This document shows positions 43,304-52,449 of a DNA stretch of 64,000 nt, one piece after another (position 1 is the stretch's first letter; every line of letters begins with the position of its first letter). A model generated the notes under the pieces. That model made no database searches and had not been told where the DNA came from. It saw only the letters and a program-made list of their open reading frames with translations. The DNA comes from Novosphingobium malaysiense (GTDB lineage Bacteria > Pseudomonadota > Alphaproteobacteria > Sphingomonadales > Sphingomonadaceae): contig NZ_JTDI01000001.1 of the NCBI RefSeq assembly GCF_000802225.1, forward strand, positions 930,001 to 994,000. The letters are read 5' to 3'. The position numbers and the translations under genes were made by a program.

Positions 43304-43355
43304 GGCCCGATAAGCACCCTCGGAACTGGTTAATTCCACTGGGGGAAATCGAGAC

Positions 43356-44633
43356 ATGGCCGCTCTGGCTCTTAACGATAAATTTGTGCGCCAGCATGGG
43401 TCGCTGGTCAATCGCGCGGGGGCAATCGCGACGTCGCTGTTCGACTGCAGCGCCATCGACTTGCGCGACACCGCCGACGCTTCACCGCTACATTCGGGGG
43501 CACGCACCGTGCGCCTGACCCGGGGCCAGGTCCCCGCGCTGCGTCGTCATGGCGCCGAGGAGATCGCCCTGACTTACGGCGATCCGGTCAGCGAAGCATC
43601 GCTCGCCATGCTTCTCGCGGCCATGGCCGGCCCGGAAGATCCGATCGCCGCCGATCCGGAGAGCCTGTCGATCTTCGCGCTGGCCGAACGTCTGGCGACG
43701 AGCGACATCCCGGTCCTCATCAATGGGCCGACCGGGACCGGCAAGGAAGTGCTCAGCCGCTTCATCCACACCCGCAGCGATCGCAGCGACGGACCGTTTA
43801 TTGCCGTCAACTGCGCGGCAATGCCCGAAGCCATGCTCGAGGCGATGCTGTTCGGCCATCAGAAAGGTGCCTTCACCGGCGCGACCCAGGCAAGCGAAGG
43901 CTTCATGCGCGCTGCCGACGGCGGCACCCTGCTGCTCGACGAAATCGCGGAAATGCCGCTTCAGCTTCAGGCCAAGCTGCTGCGCGCGCTGCAGGAACAG
44001 GAAGTCGTTCCCATCGGCGCGACTCACCCGATCAAGGTTGACGTGCGGGTAATCGCTTGCGCCAACCGCGATCTGCCGGCCGAAGTCGCCGAAGGCCGTT
44101 TCCGCGCTGACCTCTACTATCGTCTCAACGTCTTCCCGCTGACGCTTCGCCCGCTGCGCGAACGTCCCGACGACATCGCCCCCCTCGCCTTTGCGATGGC
44201 CCTGCGCCACGCTCCCGATCCGGCCCGCGTCCCGGTTCTTGGCGAAGGCGCGCTGGCCATGCTCAAGCTGCACCAGTGGCCGGGCAACGTTCGCGAGCTG
44301 GAAAACGTGATGCGCCGCGCCCTGCTTCTGGCTCACGGCAGCGAAACGATCCTGCCCGAGCACATCGTTTTCGACAGCCCGGCCCGCCTCGTCACCGCAC
44401 CCGCGCCGACCAGCATGGAAGCCCTGGCCGCCGAAGCGCCGCGTCGTCTTTCGAGCGTCGTGCAGATCTCCGAAGCCCGCGCGATCATGGAAACGCTCGA
44501 GGCTTGTGGTGGCAACCGTGGCCGCGCCGCCCGCGAACTGGGCATTTCGGAGCGTACCCTGCGCTATCGCCTCGCCTCGCTGCGTGAGGCCGGCATTGAG
44601 ATCAGCCGCACTGCGGTCGGTGGCCGGCGATGA
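43356..44633 (+). CDS. flbD: FlbD-type sigma-54-dependent flagellar transcription activator
   Basis: This encodes 425 residues. The N-terminal 100 residues do not look like an intact receiver domain and lack an obvious phosphoacceptor setting. The AAA+ domain has the Walker A GPTGTGKE (124-131), the sigma-54-contacting GAFTGA (171-176) and the Walker B TLLLDE (191-196). The C-terminal Fis-type helix-turn-helix (GGNRGRAARELGISERTLRY) binds enhancers. It should open the sigma-54 promoters of flgB, flgA and the flhA operon. It overlaps fliE by ATGA, as in other alphaproteobacterial flbD loci. Expression is probably from the sigma-28-type promoter upstream. Confidence 0.9.
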   Translation: MAALALNDKFVRQHGSLVNRAGAIATSLFDCSAIDLRDTADASPLHSGARTVRLTRGQVPALRRHGAEEIALTYGDPVSEASLAMLLAAMAGPEDPIAADPESLSIFALAERLATSDIPVLINGPTGTGKEVLSRFIHTRSDRSDGPFIAVNCAAMPEAMLEAMLFGHQKGAFTGATQASEGFMRAADGGTLLLDEIAEMPLQLQAKLLRALQEQEVVPIGATHPIKVDVRVIACANRDLPAEVAEGRFRADLYYRLNVFPLTLRPLRERPDDIAPLAFAMALRHAPDPARVPVLGEGALAMLKLHQWPGNVRELENVMRRALLLAHGSETILPEHIVFDSPARLVTAPAPTSMEALAAEAPRRLSSVVQISEARAIMETLEACGGNRGRAARELGISERTLRYRLASLREAGIEISRTAVGGRR

Positions 44634-45016
44634 GCGGGGTCTCAGGCATCGGCGGTGGCGCCGGTGGCATCCAGCAGATCATGCAGATGCGCCAGCAGAT
44701 CATTCAGCGCAACGATCTGCTCAAGAACCTGCATTCCACGCAGGGCGCGGATGCTGCTGCCGCCGCTAACGGCCCTGCCGAGGCGCAAGGCCCGGCCCAG
44801 GGCTTCGCCGACACGCTCAAGAATGCTCTCGACGGCGTGAATTCGGTCCAGTCCAAGGCCGCCGACATCACCGACGCATACCAGCGCGGCGAAGTTACCG
44901 ACGTCGCCAAGGTCATGCTCGCCCGTCAGGAAGCCGGCGTCGCTTTCGAAGCGACCCTGCAAGTACGCAACAAACTGCTGTCCGCCTATCAGGACATCAT
45001 GAGAATGGGGGTCTGA
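44630..45016 (+). CDS. fliE: Flagellar MS-ring/rod junction protein FliE
   Basis: This encodes 128 residues. It connects the MS ring to the rod and is an early export substrate. The conserved C-terminal part is GFADTLKNALDGVNSVQSKA and VMLARQEAGVAFEATLQVRN, ending LLSAYQDIMRMGV. The N-terminal 50 residues are Gly/Gln/Ala-rich and variable. The order flbD-fliE-fliF is preserved. Confidence 0.92.
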   Translation: MSGVSGIGGGAGGIQQIMQMRQQIIQRNDLLKNLHSTQGADAAAAANGPAEAQGPAQGFADTLKNALDGVNSVQSKAADITDAYQRGEVTDVAKVMLARQEAGVAFEATLQVRNKLLSAYQDIMRMGV

Positions 45017-45022
45017 TAGACC

Positions 45023-46780
45023 ATGTCCGATCTCGTTCCCGCTACACCGGACGGCGCGCCGGGATCTGCCCTTCCCGCGCCGACCTCGATGTTCGCTCCG
45101 TTCACTGATCCGGACGGCGGCACCATCCTCACGCGCCTTTCCGCGTTCACGGCACAGCCCGCCGTGAAAAAGATGCTGCCCGCCTTCATCGGTCTGTCGG
45201 CAGTCGGCAGCGCCCTGCTGGTCTGGAGCGCCATGTCGCCCGATCCGCAACGCACACTCTATTCCCAACTCGATGACAGCGACCGCGCCGGCGTGGCCGC
45301 TGCGCTCGACCAGGCGTCGATCGACTATTCCATCGACAACACCACCGGCGCCCTGACCGTCGCGGAGAGTGACTATTACAAGGCTCGCATGCTGGTGGCG
45401 TCGAACGGCACGCTGGCAACCCCGGCAAGCGGCGACGACGTGCTCGACAAGCTGCCGATGGGCGCAAGCCGAACGTTGGAAGGCGAGCGGTTGCGTTCGG
45501 CGCGCGAACACGACCTTCAGCTTACCATCGGCGAGATCGACGGCGTCGCCTCGGTTCGCGTCCACCTTGCCGAAGGCGAGAAGTCGGTTTTCGTGCGCGA
45601 GAATGTACCGCCGTCCGCCTCGGTCATGGTGCGCATGAAGGCAGGGCGCCAGCTTAGCGAGAGCCAGGTTTCCGCCATCGTCAATCTCGTCGCCGGCTCG
45701 GTGCCGGGCCTCTCCCCCGATGCCGTACGCGTGGTCAACCAGCATGGTAGATTGCTGTCCGAAGCGGGCGGGGTCGATTCCGACCGGCTGGACCTGCAGG
45801 CGCGGATGGAAAGCAAGCTGCGCGAACAGGTTTCCCAGCTGCTGCGCCCGGTCCTGGGTGAAGGCAATTTCACGTCCGAAATCCAGGTCGAGCTCAACAT
45901 GGACGAGGTCACCTCGGCCCGCGAGAGCTACGACAAGGACGGCGTCGTCCGGTCCGAGACGGAACAGCAGTCGCAGACCACCGGCGCCTCGCAGGCTGCT
46001 ACCGGCATTCCCGGCGTGCTTGCGAACACGCCGCCGACGAAGACCCAGGCCGCGCCCGGTGCGCCGCAGGGGACGCAGCCGGCATCGCCTGCCGCCACCC
46101 CGCCAACCAGCGGAGAATCGTCCTCCAGCCGGACCTACGAGCTGGGCCGCGAAGTCTCCGTGTCTAGCAGCGGACCCGGCTCGGTGAAGCGCCTGTCGGT
46201 GGCCGTCGCGATCAGCGCCGATGCGATGGAGGGTTCGAAACCGCAGGATCTCAAGGACCTTGAGGCGCTGGTCAGCGCCGCCGTGGGGGCCAATCCGCAA
46301 CGCGGCGACCAGATCAAGGTCGTGACCCGGAGCTTCGAGCCGAATGCAATGAGCCCCGTCGCCTTCTACGAGACCGCATGGTTCGCCATGTTGGTACGCA
46401 ACGGCGCGGCCGTGCTGGCGGTTCTGCTGGTCCTGATGCTCGGCGTTCGTCCGATGGTGAAAGCTCTGCGCGGTGACAAGCCGGCCAAGGCGAAGAAGGC
46501 CAAGAAGGGCAAGGACGACGCCGAGGATGAAGACGGCGTGACGGAAGCATCGGACGAAGTCCCTGCGCTCGGTGCGGATGGCGTGCCCGTTCGCGGCGCG
46601 TTGCCCAACCGCGGCAATGGCGACGTCGATGTCGAGATCAACCGCGCCGATCTGCTGACCCGTCAGCTCGACCTCGCCCAGCGCCTCGTTTCCGAACAAC
46701 CGGCCAGTGCCGTCGCCGCGTTGCGCCAGATGCTCAATGAGCCGCCCGTAGAGGACGAGCCCAAGCAGGAAGCCGCCTGA
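45023..46780 (+). CDS. fliF: Flagellar MS-ring protein FliF
   Basis: This encodes 585 residues. It forms the MS ring in the inner membrane. Two transmembrane helices flank a large periplasmic region: one near residues 57-75 (MLPAFIGLSAVGSALLVWSA), the other near 452-475 (WFAMLVRNGAAVLAVLLVLM). Ring-building motifs include PMGASRTLEGERLRSAREHD and VRVHLAEGEKSVF. A low-complexity Pro/Ala/Thr/Gln stretch lies at about 325-365. The C-terminal tail after a Lys-rich linker is the FliG-binding part. Its stop shares one base with the fliG start. Confidence 0.96.
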   Translation: MSDLVPATPDGAPGSALPAPTSMFAPFTDPDGGTILTRLSAFTAQPAVKKMLPAFIGLSAVGSALLVWSAMSPDPQRTLYSQLDDSDRAGVAAALDQASIDYSIDNTTGALTVAESDYYKARMLVASNGTLATPASGDDVLDKLPMGASRTLEGERLRSAREHDLQLTIGEIDGVASVRVHLAEGEKSVFVRENVPPSASVMVRMKAGRQLSESQVSAIVNLVAGSVPGLSPDAVRVVNQHGRLLSEAGGVDSDRLDLQARMESKLREQVSQLLRPVLGEGNFTSEIQVELNMDEVTSARESYDKDGVVRSETEQQSQTTGASQAATGIPGVLANTPPTKTQAAPGAPQGTQPASPAATPPTSGESSSSRTYELGREVSVSSSGPGSVKRLSVAVAISADAMEGSKPQDLKDLEALVSAAVGANPQRGDQIKVVTRSFEPNAMSPVAFYETAWFAMLVRNGAAVLAVLLVLMLGVRPMVKALRGDKPAKAKKAKKGKDDAEDEDGVTEASDEVPALGADGVPVRGALPNRGNGDVDVEINRADLLTRQLDLAQRLVSEQPASAVAALRQMLNEPPVEDEPKQEAA

Positions 46781-47790
46781 TGACCGAAGTCGTACCTCTG
46801 CGCGCTGCAGACAGCGCAGCCGTGATGATGATGCTGCTTGGCGAAGACCAGACGGCAACCATCCTCTCGGAGCTCGAGCCCGAAGAACTGCGGATGCTTG
46901 GCGAAAAGATGTGCGCACTGGGCGAGATAAGCCCGGAAGTCATCGCTCAGGCCATTACCGGCTTCGTCGAGAAGACCGAAAAACTCGGACTCGTCGCGCA
47001 TGATCGTGTCGGCCAGGTGCGGACGATGATGAGCCGCGCCATCGGCGAGGTGAAGACCGAGAACATGATGCGCCGCATCGTGCCGGAGGAACCGACAAAG
47101 AACTCGACGCTCGAACTTGCACGCTGGCTTACGCCGGAAGCGCTTGTGCCGCTGGTCAAGGACGAGCACCCACAGGCGATCGCCGTGCTGCTGGTCCAGC
47201 TCGACCCCGAAGTCGCCGCCGAAGTGCTCCACTCCCTCCCGCCGGAAACGCAGCCGGCCGTCATTCACCGCATCGCCACGCTGGGCCCGGTTTCGCCTTC
47301 GGCACTCGAAATGCTGGACGAACTGCTCAACCAGCGCATCGCCGAGGCCCATGGCCAGCGGCCGCTGCAGATCGGCGGCGCGCGCGAAGCGGCGGACATC
47401 ATCAACGGCACCGGCAAGGCGACCGAGAAGCGGATCATGAGCGAACTCAACAAGCTCGACAAACCGCTGGCCAAGAAGATCGAGGAGGAGATGTTCAAGT
47501 TCGAGCACCTCTTCGTGCTCGAACCGATGGCGATGGGCGCCCTGCTGCGAGACGTTCCCAGCGATACCCTGATCGACGCCCTCAAGGGCATCGGCGAAGA
47601 CGAACGCGAATTCTTCTTCCGGGCGATGTCGAGCCGCGCCGCCGACGGCGTGAAGGACGAAATCGCCGCGCGTGGCCGCACCAAGCTGGCCGACGTGGTC
47701 TCGGCGCAGAAGGAAATCGTGGCCATCGCCCGCAAGCTGGCGGCAGACGGCACGATCGTGTTCGGATCGGGCGACGACGATTATGTCTGA
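46780..47790 (+). CDS. fliG: Flagellar motor switch protein FliG
   Basis: This encodes 336 residues, normal length, with N-, middle and C-terminal armadillo-like domains. The N-domain (ADSAAVMMMLLGEDQTATIL) binds FliF. The middle domain carries DEHPQAIAVLLVQLDPEVAA. The torque helix region near 265-300 (DTLIDALKGIGEDEREFFFR, then AMSSRAADGVKDE) keeps the charged residues that face MotA. It overlaps fliH by 8 bases. Confidence 0.96.
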   Translation: MTEVVPLRAADSAAVMMMLLGEDQTATILSELEPEELRMLGEKMCALGEISPEVIAQAITGFVEKTEKLGLVAHDRVGQVRTMMSRAIGEVKTENMMRRIVPEEPTKNSTLELARWLTPEALVPLVKDEHPQAIAVLLVQLDPEVAAEVLHSLPPETQPAVIHRIATLGPVSPSALEMLDELLNQRIAEAHGQRPLQIGGAREAADIINGTGKATEKRIMSELNKLDKPLAKKIEEEMFKFEHLFVLEPMAMGALLRDVPSDTLIDALKGIGEDEREFFFRAMSSRAADGVKDEIAARGRTKLADVVSAQKEIVAIARKLAADGTIVFGSGDDDYV

Positions 47791-48418
47791 CCTGGGATTT
47801 TCCGTCTCGGGACAGGGCTTCAGTCTGGTCGAGGCGCTATCGCGCCCGCGCGGCTTCACGCCCGACCGGCGCTTCGGCGGCGAATTGCCGGCCTCCGAAC
47901 CCGAGCCCGAACCGGAACCCGAGCCCGCCGAGACCGAACCCGAAGCGCCCGACCCCCTCGCCGAGGCCTATACCGAAGGCTTTGCAGCGGGATATGAGCA
48001 GGCACGGGCCGAAGCCGAGGCCAAGGCAGCCGAAGATGCGGCCGCCTTCGAAGGGCTCAAGCTGGCCTTCGCCCGGCTCGATTCCACGCTTGAAGCAGAA
48101 CTGCGGCTGCGCCTGCGCGACACCGTGTCCGCGCTTTGCGAAGCCGCGATCGCGCCGCTTGCGATCGACGAGGACGCACTCATGCGCCGCGTGACCTGCG
48201 CGGTATCGATGCTTGCCCGCGCCGACGACGAGCGCGTGATCCGCATCCACCCCGAGGACCTCCAGTTGATCTCGAAGCGCCTGTCCGACGAATGGCAGGT
48301 GCAGCCCGACGCGACGCTCGAACGTGGCACGATCCGCATCGAAAGCGAGAACGGCGGCGTTGAAGATGGGCCCGCAACCTGGCGTCTCGCCATTGCCGAG
48401 GCCATGCACCAATGCTGA
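47783..48418 (+). CDS. fliH: Flagellar export ATPase regulator FliH
   Basis: This encodes 211 residues from the ATG at 47783, just inside the end of fliG. It carries a Glu/Pro repeat (residues about 36-55) followed by the FliH-type segment AYTEGFAAGYEQARAEAEAK (GxxxG-like helix) and a C-terminal domain ending DGPATWRLAIAEAM. It holds FliI inactive in the cytoplasm and docks it at the gate. Sequence conservation of the family is low. Position between fliG and fliI is decisive. Confidence 0.87.
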   Translation: MSDLGFSVSGQGFSLVEALSRPRGFTPDRRFGGELPASEPEPEPEPEPAETEPEAPDPLAEAYTEGFAAGYEQARAEAEAKAAEDAAAFEGLKLAFARLDSTLEAELRLRLRDTVSALCEAAIAPLAIDEDALMRRVTCAVSMLARADDERVIRIHPEDLQLISKRLSDEWQVQPDATLERGTIRIESENGGVEDGPATWRLAIAEAMHQC

Positions 48419-49734
48419 AGCTGTGGGATTCCATTCTCGGCGATCTTGGCCAGGAGCAGATCGATCTTGCCCCGCGCCGGTTCGGACGCGTGTCTGCCTG
48501 CGACGGCGGCCTGCTCGAAGTGAGCGGTCTGTCGGTGCCGGTGGGCGCCATCTGCCGCATCGCCCAGGGCCGCGATCTTTCGCTTTCCGCCGAAGTCATC
48601 GGCTTCCGCAACGGCAAGACCATGATGATGCTCCTGGGCGATACCATCATGCTGCGCCCCGGAGCGCGCGTATGCCCCGAAGGACGACCCGGGATGCTTC
48701 CGGTTGGCGAAGCCTTCCTGGGGCGTGCCGTCGACGGGGAAGGTTTGCCGATCGACGGCGGCCCGGCCATTCATTCGCACATGGAATGGCCCGCCGGCGG
48801 CGTTCGTACCTCTGCGCTCGACAGAAGCCCGGTGCGCGAAACGTTCGATACCGGCGTGCGCGCGCTCAATGCACTGACCACGTTCGGCATCGGCCAGCGC
48901 ATTGGCGTGATGGCCGGGTCGGGTGTCGGCAAATCGGTACTGATCGACATGATCGCGCGCGGTTCGAGCGCCGACATCGTCATTGTCGGTCTGATCGGCG
49001 AGCGCGCGCGCGAAGTCTCCGATTTCGTCGAGCGGCACATGAACGCCGAGAAGAAGGACAAGACGGTCGTCGTCGCGGTCCCGGCCGACCATGCGCCCAA
49101 CCTTCGCCTGCGCGGCGCGATGCTGGCCACCTCGATGGCCGAACACTTTCGCGCGCGGGGCAAGAAGGTCCTCCTCATCATGGACAGCCTCACCCGCGTG
49201 GCCCACGCGGCGCGCGAGATCGGGCTGCTGCTGGGGGAACCCGGCGCTGCGCGCGGCTATCCGCCAAGCGCGCTGGCCACGATAACCAAGCTCGTCGAGC
49301 GCGCAGGCAATTCCGCGGCGACAGGCGGTTCGGTAACCGGCCTCTACACCGTGCTCGCCGACGGCGACAACCAGGATGACCCCGTGGTCGACACGGCGCG
49401 ATCCATTCTCGACGGCCACATCGTTCTCTCCCGCGATCTGGCCCAGCGTGGCCAGTATCCCGCGGTGGACATCGCGGCATCGCTCAGCCGCGTGATGAAC
49501 GACATCGTACCACCCGATCACCAGAAGCTCGCTCGCGAGTTCCGTGCACTCACCGCCAGCTACGAAGCCAACAGGGATCTCGTACTGATGGGGGCCTATC
49601 GATCGGGCGCCGACCACCAGCTTGACCGCGCCATTGCCATGCACGACCTGCTCACGGCCTTCCTGTGCCAGGCTGCCGGCGAGACGATCAACCTGGATGA
49701 CAGCGCCGCACAGCTCCACGCGCTGCTGGGGTAG
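48412..49734 (+). CDS. fliI: Flagellum-specific export ATPase FliI
   Basis: This encodes 440 residues. It is an F1-beta-like ATPase that energises flagellar export. Walker A is GSGVGKS (about residues 168-174), in MAGSGVGKSVLIDMIARG. Walker B is VLLIMDSLTR. Further motifs are VVVAVPADHAPNLR and GEPGAARGYPPSAL. It overlaps fliH by 7 bases. The spacing to fliJ is 47 bases. Confidence 0.96.
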   Translation: MLKLWDSILGDLGQEQIDLAPRRFGRVSACDGGLLEVSGLSVPVGAICRIAQGRDLSLSAEVIGFRNGKTMMMLLGDTIMLRPGARVCPEGRPGMLPVGEAFLGRAVDGEGLPIDGGPAIHSHMEWPAGGVRTSALDRSPVRETFDTGVRALNALTTFGIGQRIGVMAGSGVGKSVLIDMIARGSSADIVIVGLIGERAREVSDFVERHMNAEKKDKTVVVAVPADHAPNLRLRGAMLATSMAEHFRARGKKVLLIMDSLTRVAHAAREIGLLLGEPGAARGYPPSALATITKLVERAGNSAATGGSVTGLYTVLADGDNQDDPVVDTARSILDGHIVLSRDLAQRGQYPAVDIAASLSRVMNDIVPPDHQKLAREFRALTASYEANRDLVLMGAYRSGADHQLDRAIAMHDLLTAFLCQAAGETINLDDSAAQLHALLG

Positions 49735-49781
49735 GCGATGCCAGGCCCCGGCATTCCGATTTCCTGCCGTAAGGCAGACCG

Positions 49782-50207
49782 ATGAAGGAAGAGCGCAAGC
49801 GCCTTGGCCGCTTGAAGCGGCTGGAGAAAATCCGCTCGATCGCCAAGCAGACGGCGGCAGTGGAAGCCGCGCAGGCCGAAAGCACGCTGACCCAGCTGCG
49901 CGCCCTTTCGGACCGCACGCGGCGCATGGCCGCCGATTACGCCAACCGCCGCGAGGCCGACGACGGTGCTGCGCTGCGCCAGGTCGGCCGTTTCGTAAGC
50001 GGCCTTCAAGCCATAAGCCGCACCACTGACGGCGATGCCTTGCGCGCGCAGTCGATCGCGGATGCCAAGCAGCGTGAACTGGCCGAGGCCGAACGCCGCC
50101 GTGCAGCCATCGAGGAACGTGCCGAACTGCAGGCCCGGCTCATTGCAAAAGCGTCCGAGCAGCCCGTTTTAACCAGCAGAAAGGGATCTGGCACGGGTCT
50201 TGAATAG
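49782..50207 (+). CDS. fliJ: Flagellar export protein FliJ
   Basis: This encodes 141 residues, almost entirely coiled-coil, with many charged and Ala/Arg residues (KRLGRLKRLEKIRSIAKQTA, EAERRRAAIEERAELQARLI). FliJ is the central stalk of the export ATPase and cycles chaperones. Primary conservation is weak. Position after fliI and the two-helix pattern support the call. A sigma-54-like element lies across its last codons. Confidence 0.82.
   Translation: MKEERKRLGRLKRLEKIRSIAKQTAAVEAAQAESTLTQLRALSDRTRRMAADYANRREADDGAALRQVGRFVSGLQAISRTTDGDALRAQSIADAKQRELAEAERRRAAIEERAELQARLIAKASEQPVLTSRKGSGTGLE
50189..50203 (+). promoter_or_regulatory. Near-consensus sigma-54 promoter before fliK
   Basis: TGGCAC-N5-TTGA has GG at -24 with correct 10-base spacing, but the -12 GC is GA. 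It overlaps the 3' end of fliJ and would start transcription near 50215, about 27 bases before the preferred fliK ATG. A CCGGCAA cluster lies downstream inside fliK. Confidence 0.5.
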
Positions 50208-50241
50208 AGTTCTGCAAATCAGAACCAAGGACTCGTTAAGC

Positions 50242-51807
50242 ATGATCCACTCCTCTGTCCCGATGCCTTCCGCCGGCTCTGCACACGCCGCGGGAAAGAC
50301 GCACGGCACTTCCGCGAATGCCGCGGAAGCGGGCAGTTTTCTGGCAATTCTGGGCAACGCCGGCAACGCCGATGGTGCAGGGGAAGCATCAGCCCCATCC
50401 CTTGAAGGCACATTGGCCTCCATCATGTTTCCGGTTGCCGCCGGCAATTCCGGCAAGGCAACCGGCAAGATCTTGCCGGATGCTGCCGGCAAGGTCGCTG
50501 CCGATCCCGATATCGACGCCGACGAGCCCTCTTCGGAAGGGTTGGAAGACCAGGCTGGCGCCTCGCTAGCATTCGCGGTCATGCTGCCGCTGCCCGCTCC
50601 CGCGCATGCTGCGGCCCAGCACGTGACGACGGGCACTGCCAAGACGTCGCCGCCCGAGGTCCCGTCTGGCATCACTCGCAAGGCGCTCGACGGCCAGCCG
50701 CTCTTGGCCAGATCGCTTGCCGAACTGAAGGCGGGCCATGAAGTGGCGGTTGCCGCTTTGCACGTGCAAGTCGCAAAGCCCATCACCATCACCGCAGGCA
50801 AGCAGAATACGCCAGCCGCGACTGCCACTGTTCCGGCCGAACTGCCAATCTCGACCGCTAAGACGCCGGGCACGCCGGGTGCCCCGGCCGCGCTTGCAGC
50901 ACAGCTCGCTACATCGGGCGACGCTGCAAAGGGCCCGCAGGCCCCATCGGCCACACCCGCCGTGCCGGCGGTGAAGCTGGCTCCCATCGAGATCCTTCCG
51001 CAGGATGCGGCGCCGGAAGTCGCAGCCGCTACGACCGAGACCATGAAAACCGTCTCGACCACGGCTGCGCAGTTGGCGACGCGCACGCAGCAGCCGCTTT
51101 CGAAGCAGGACGGTCAGATCCAGCCGGCGGCAACGCCCGCTAACAAGTCACGCGCACCGGGGCAGGCCGAGGCACCGGCTTCCGCCCTTGTCGGCTCCGA
51201 CGCCCGGTCCGAGGCCGCTCAGCCCACCGCCACCGCCCCGCTTCCGCTGGTCGCCCAACCGTCCCAGCCGCATGCCGCGCCGGTCGCGAATGTCGCCTCC
51301 GCCGCCGCGCCGCAGCCCGTCGAAGGGCCGCAGGACTTTTCCACGCTCGTCTCACGCCTTAACGAAGCGCGCGAGGCGGCCAATCCGCAGGTCGTGCGCA
51401 CGGCTCTCTCGCATGCCGAGTTCGGCCAGATCTCACTTCAATTCAAGCATGAGCACAACGCCCTGTCCGTTACCATGGCGAACAGCGATCCGGCCTTCAC
51501 CGGTGCCGTTCATGCCGCCGTGCAAGCCTCGCAGGCAGCCAGCAACCAGAGCCAGGGCGACAACTCGTCGCAACAGCAGCAACAACAGAACCAGGGGTCT
51601 TCGGCCAATCAGCACGCAGCCGCCAATGGTGCCGGCGCGGGCATGGGCCAGGGCTCCGGCCAGAATCAACAGGCCCGCGCCGACCAGGCCGGCCAATCCA
51701 TGAACCGCGGGCAGGCATCGGCAGCCTTTCCGAACGATCAGGAAGCATCCGCTCCGCAACAGTCCCGGGACACGACCCGGCGCAGCGGCGGCGGCATCTT
51801 CGCCTGA
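50242..51807 (+). CDS. fliK: Flagellar hook-length control protein FliK
   Basis: This encodes 521 residues from the ATG at 50242; a TTG at 50200 would place the start inside the sigma-54-like promoter. It controls hook length and switches export specificity through FlhB. Most of the protein is Ala/Pro/Thr-rich and disordered. The C-terminal FliK domain is about 370-435 (VVRTALSHAEFGQISLQFKH, ALSVTMANSDPAFTGAVHAA), followed by a Gln/Ser/Asn-rich tail with a run of six glutamines. The 5' third of the coding region contains repeated CCGGCAA sites. Confidence 0.85.
   Translation: MIHSSVPMPSAGSAHAAGKTHGTSANAAEAGSFLAILGNAGNADGAGEASAPSLEGTLASIMFPVAAGNSGKATGKILPDAAGKVAADPDIDADEPSSEGLEDQAGASLAFAVMLPLPAPAHAAAQHVTTGTAKTSPPEVPSGITRKALDGQPLLARSLAELKAGHEVAVAALHVQVAKPITITAGKQNTPAATATVPAELPISTAKTPGTPGAPAALAAQLATSGDAAKGPQAPSATPAVPAVKLAPIEILPQDAAPEVAAATTETMKTVSTTAAQLATRTQQPLSKQDGQIQPAATPANKSRAPGQAEAPASALVGSDARSEAAQPTATAPLPLVAQPSQPHAAPVANVASAAAPQPVEGPQDFSTLVSRLNEAREAANPQVVRTALSHAEFGQISLQFKHEHNALSVTMANSDPAFTGAVHAAVQASQAASNQSQGDNSSQQQQQQNQGSSANQHAAANGAGAGMGQGSGQNQQARADQAGQSMNRGQASAAFPNDQEASAPQQSRDTTRRSGGGIFA
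50360..50492. promoter_or_regulatory. Six CCGGCAA/TTGCCGG sites inside fliK
   Basis: CCGGCAA occurs at 50360-50366, 50441-50447, 50450-50456, 50462-50468 and 50486-50492, and TTGCCGG at 50473-50479. They lie 160 to 300 bases downstream of the sigma-54-like element at 50189. They encode the Gly-Lys-rich stretch of FliK, so protein constraint is an alternative explanation. Confidence 0.45.
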
Positions 51808-51835
51808 TTGCACGCATACCAGGGGGTATTTCTAG

Positions 51836-52429
51836 ATGAGTGACAAACACGCCAAGGAAGGCAAGGCCAAGAACGGCAAGGGCAAGCTGATGATCATCCT
51901 TGTCGCCGTGGGCATGCTCGTGCTCGGTGGCGGCGGCGTCTTCGGCCTCGTGGCTGCAGGCGTGATCGGAGGCGGCCATGCCGCCGAAGTGAAGGAACGC
52001 GGCCCGCAGCTCATCCGCAAGGGCGAGGATGATCCCTACATGCCCAAGCCCAGCGGCAAGGACGACGATGGCGAAGCCCTGATGGATGTCGAGGGCGTGG
52101 GCGGCGACGAATACCGGACCGCCTATTTCACCTTTTCGGACGACTTCACCTCGAACCTCAGGGATTCCGCAGCGCTGATTCAGACCAGCCTCGCCTGCTC
52201 CACCCGGCGCGATGGCCGCGTGCTGATCTGGATGAAGAAGCACGAACTGGCAATTCGCTCGAAGCTGCTGCAGATCCTCGCCGATACGCCCGAAGACGAT
52301 GTCTACACCATTCCGGGCAAGGAAAAGCTGCAGAAGCGCATGACCGACGCGATCAACAAGGTGTTGATCGAGAAGGAAGGCTTCGGCGGCGTCGACGCCG
52401 TCTACTTCCGCACCTTCATCATCCAGTGA
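51836..52429 (+). CDS. fliL: Flagellar basal-body protein FliL
   Basis: This encodes 197 residues. It has a Lys-rich cytoplasmic start, one transmembrane helix (about 19-42, MIILVAVGMLVLGGGGVFGL) and a periplasmic domain that carries the FliL signature (KHELAIRSKLLQILADTPED, AINKVLIEKEGFGG). FliL surrounds the stator and supports torque. Upstream spacing to fliK is 28 bases, so it is in the same transcript. Confidence 0.92.
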   Translation: MSDKHAKEGKAKNGKGKLMIILVAVGMLVLGGGGVFGLVAAGVIGGGHAAEVKERGPQLIRKGEDDPYMPKPSGKDDDGEALMDVEGVGGDEYRTAYFTFSDDFTSNLRDSAALIQTSLACSTRRDGRVLIWMKKHELAIRSKLLQILADTPEDDVYTIPGKEKLQKRMTDAINKVLIEKEGFGGVDAVYFRTFIIQ

Positions 52430-52449
52430 TCGTTGACGGCTGACCTGCC

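Noticed and set aside
51565-51590. Glutamine-codon run in fliK as a simple-sequence repeat
   Set aside because: It is a mixture of CAG and CAA codons in a disordered tail, so slippage-based phase variation is unlikely.
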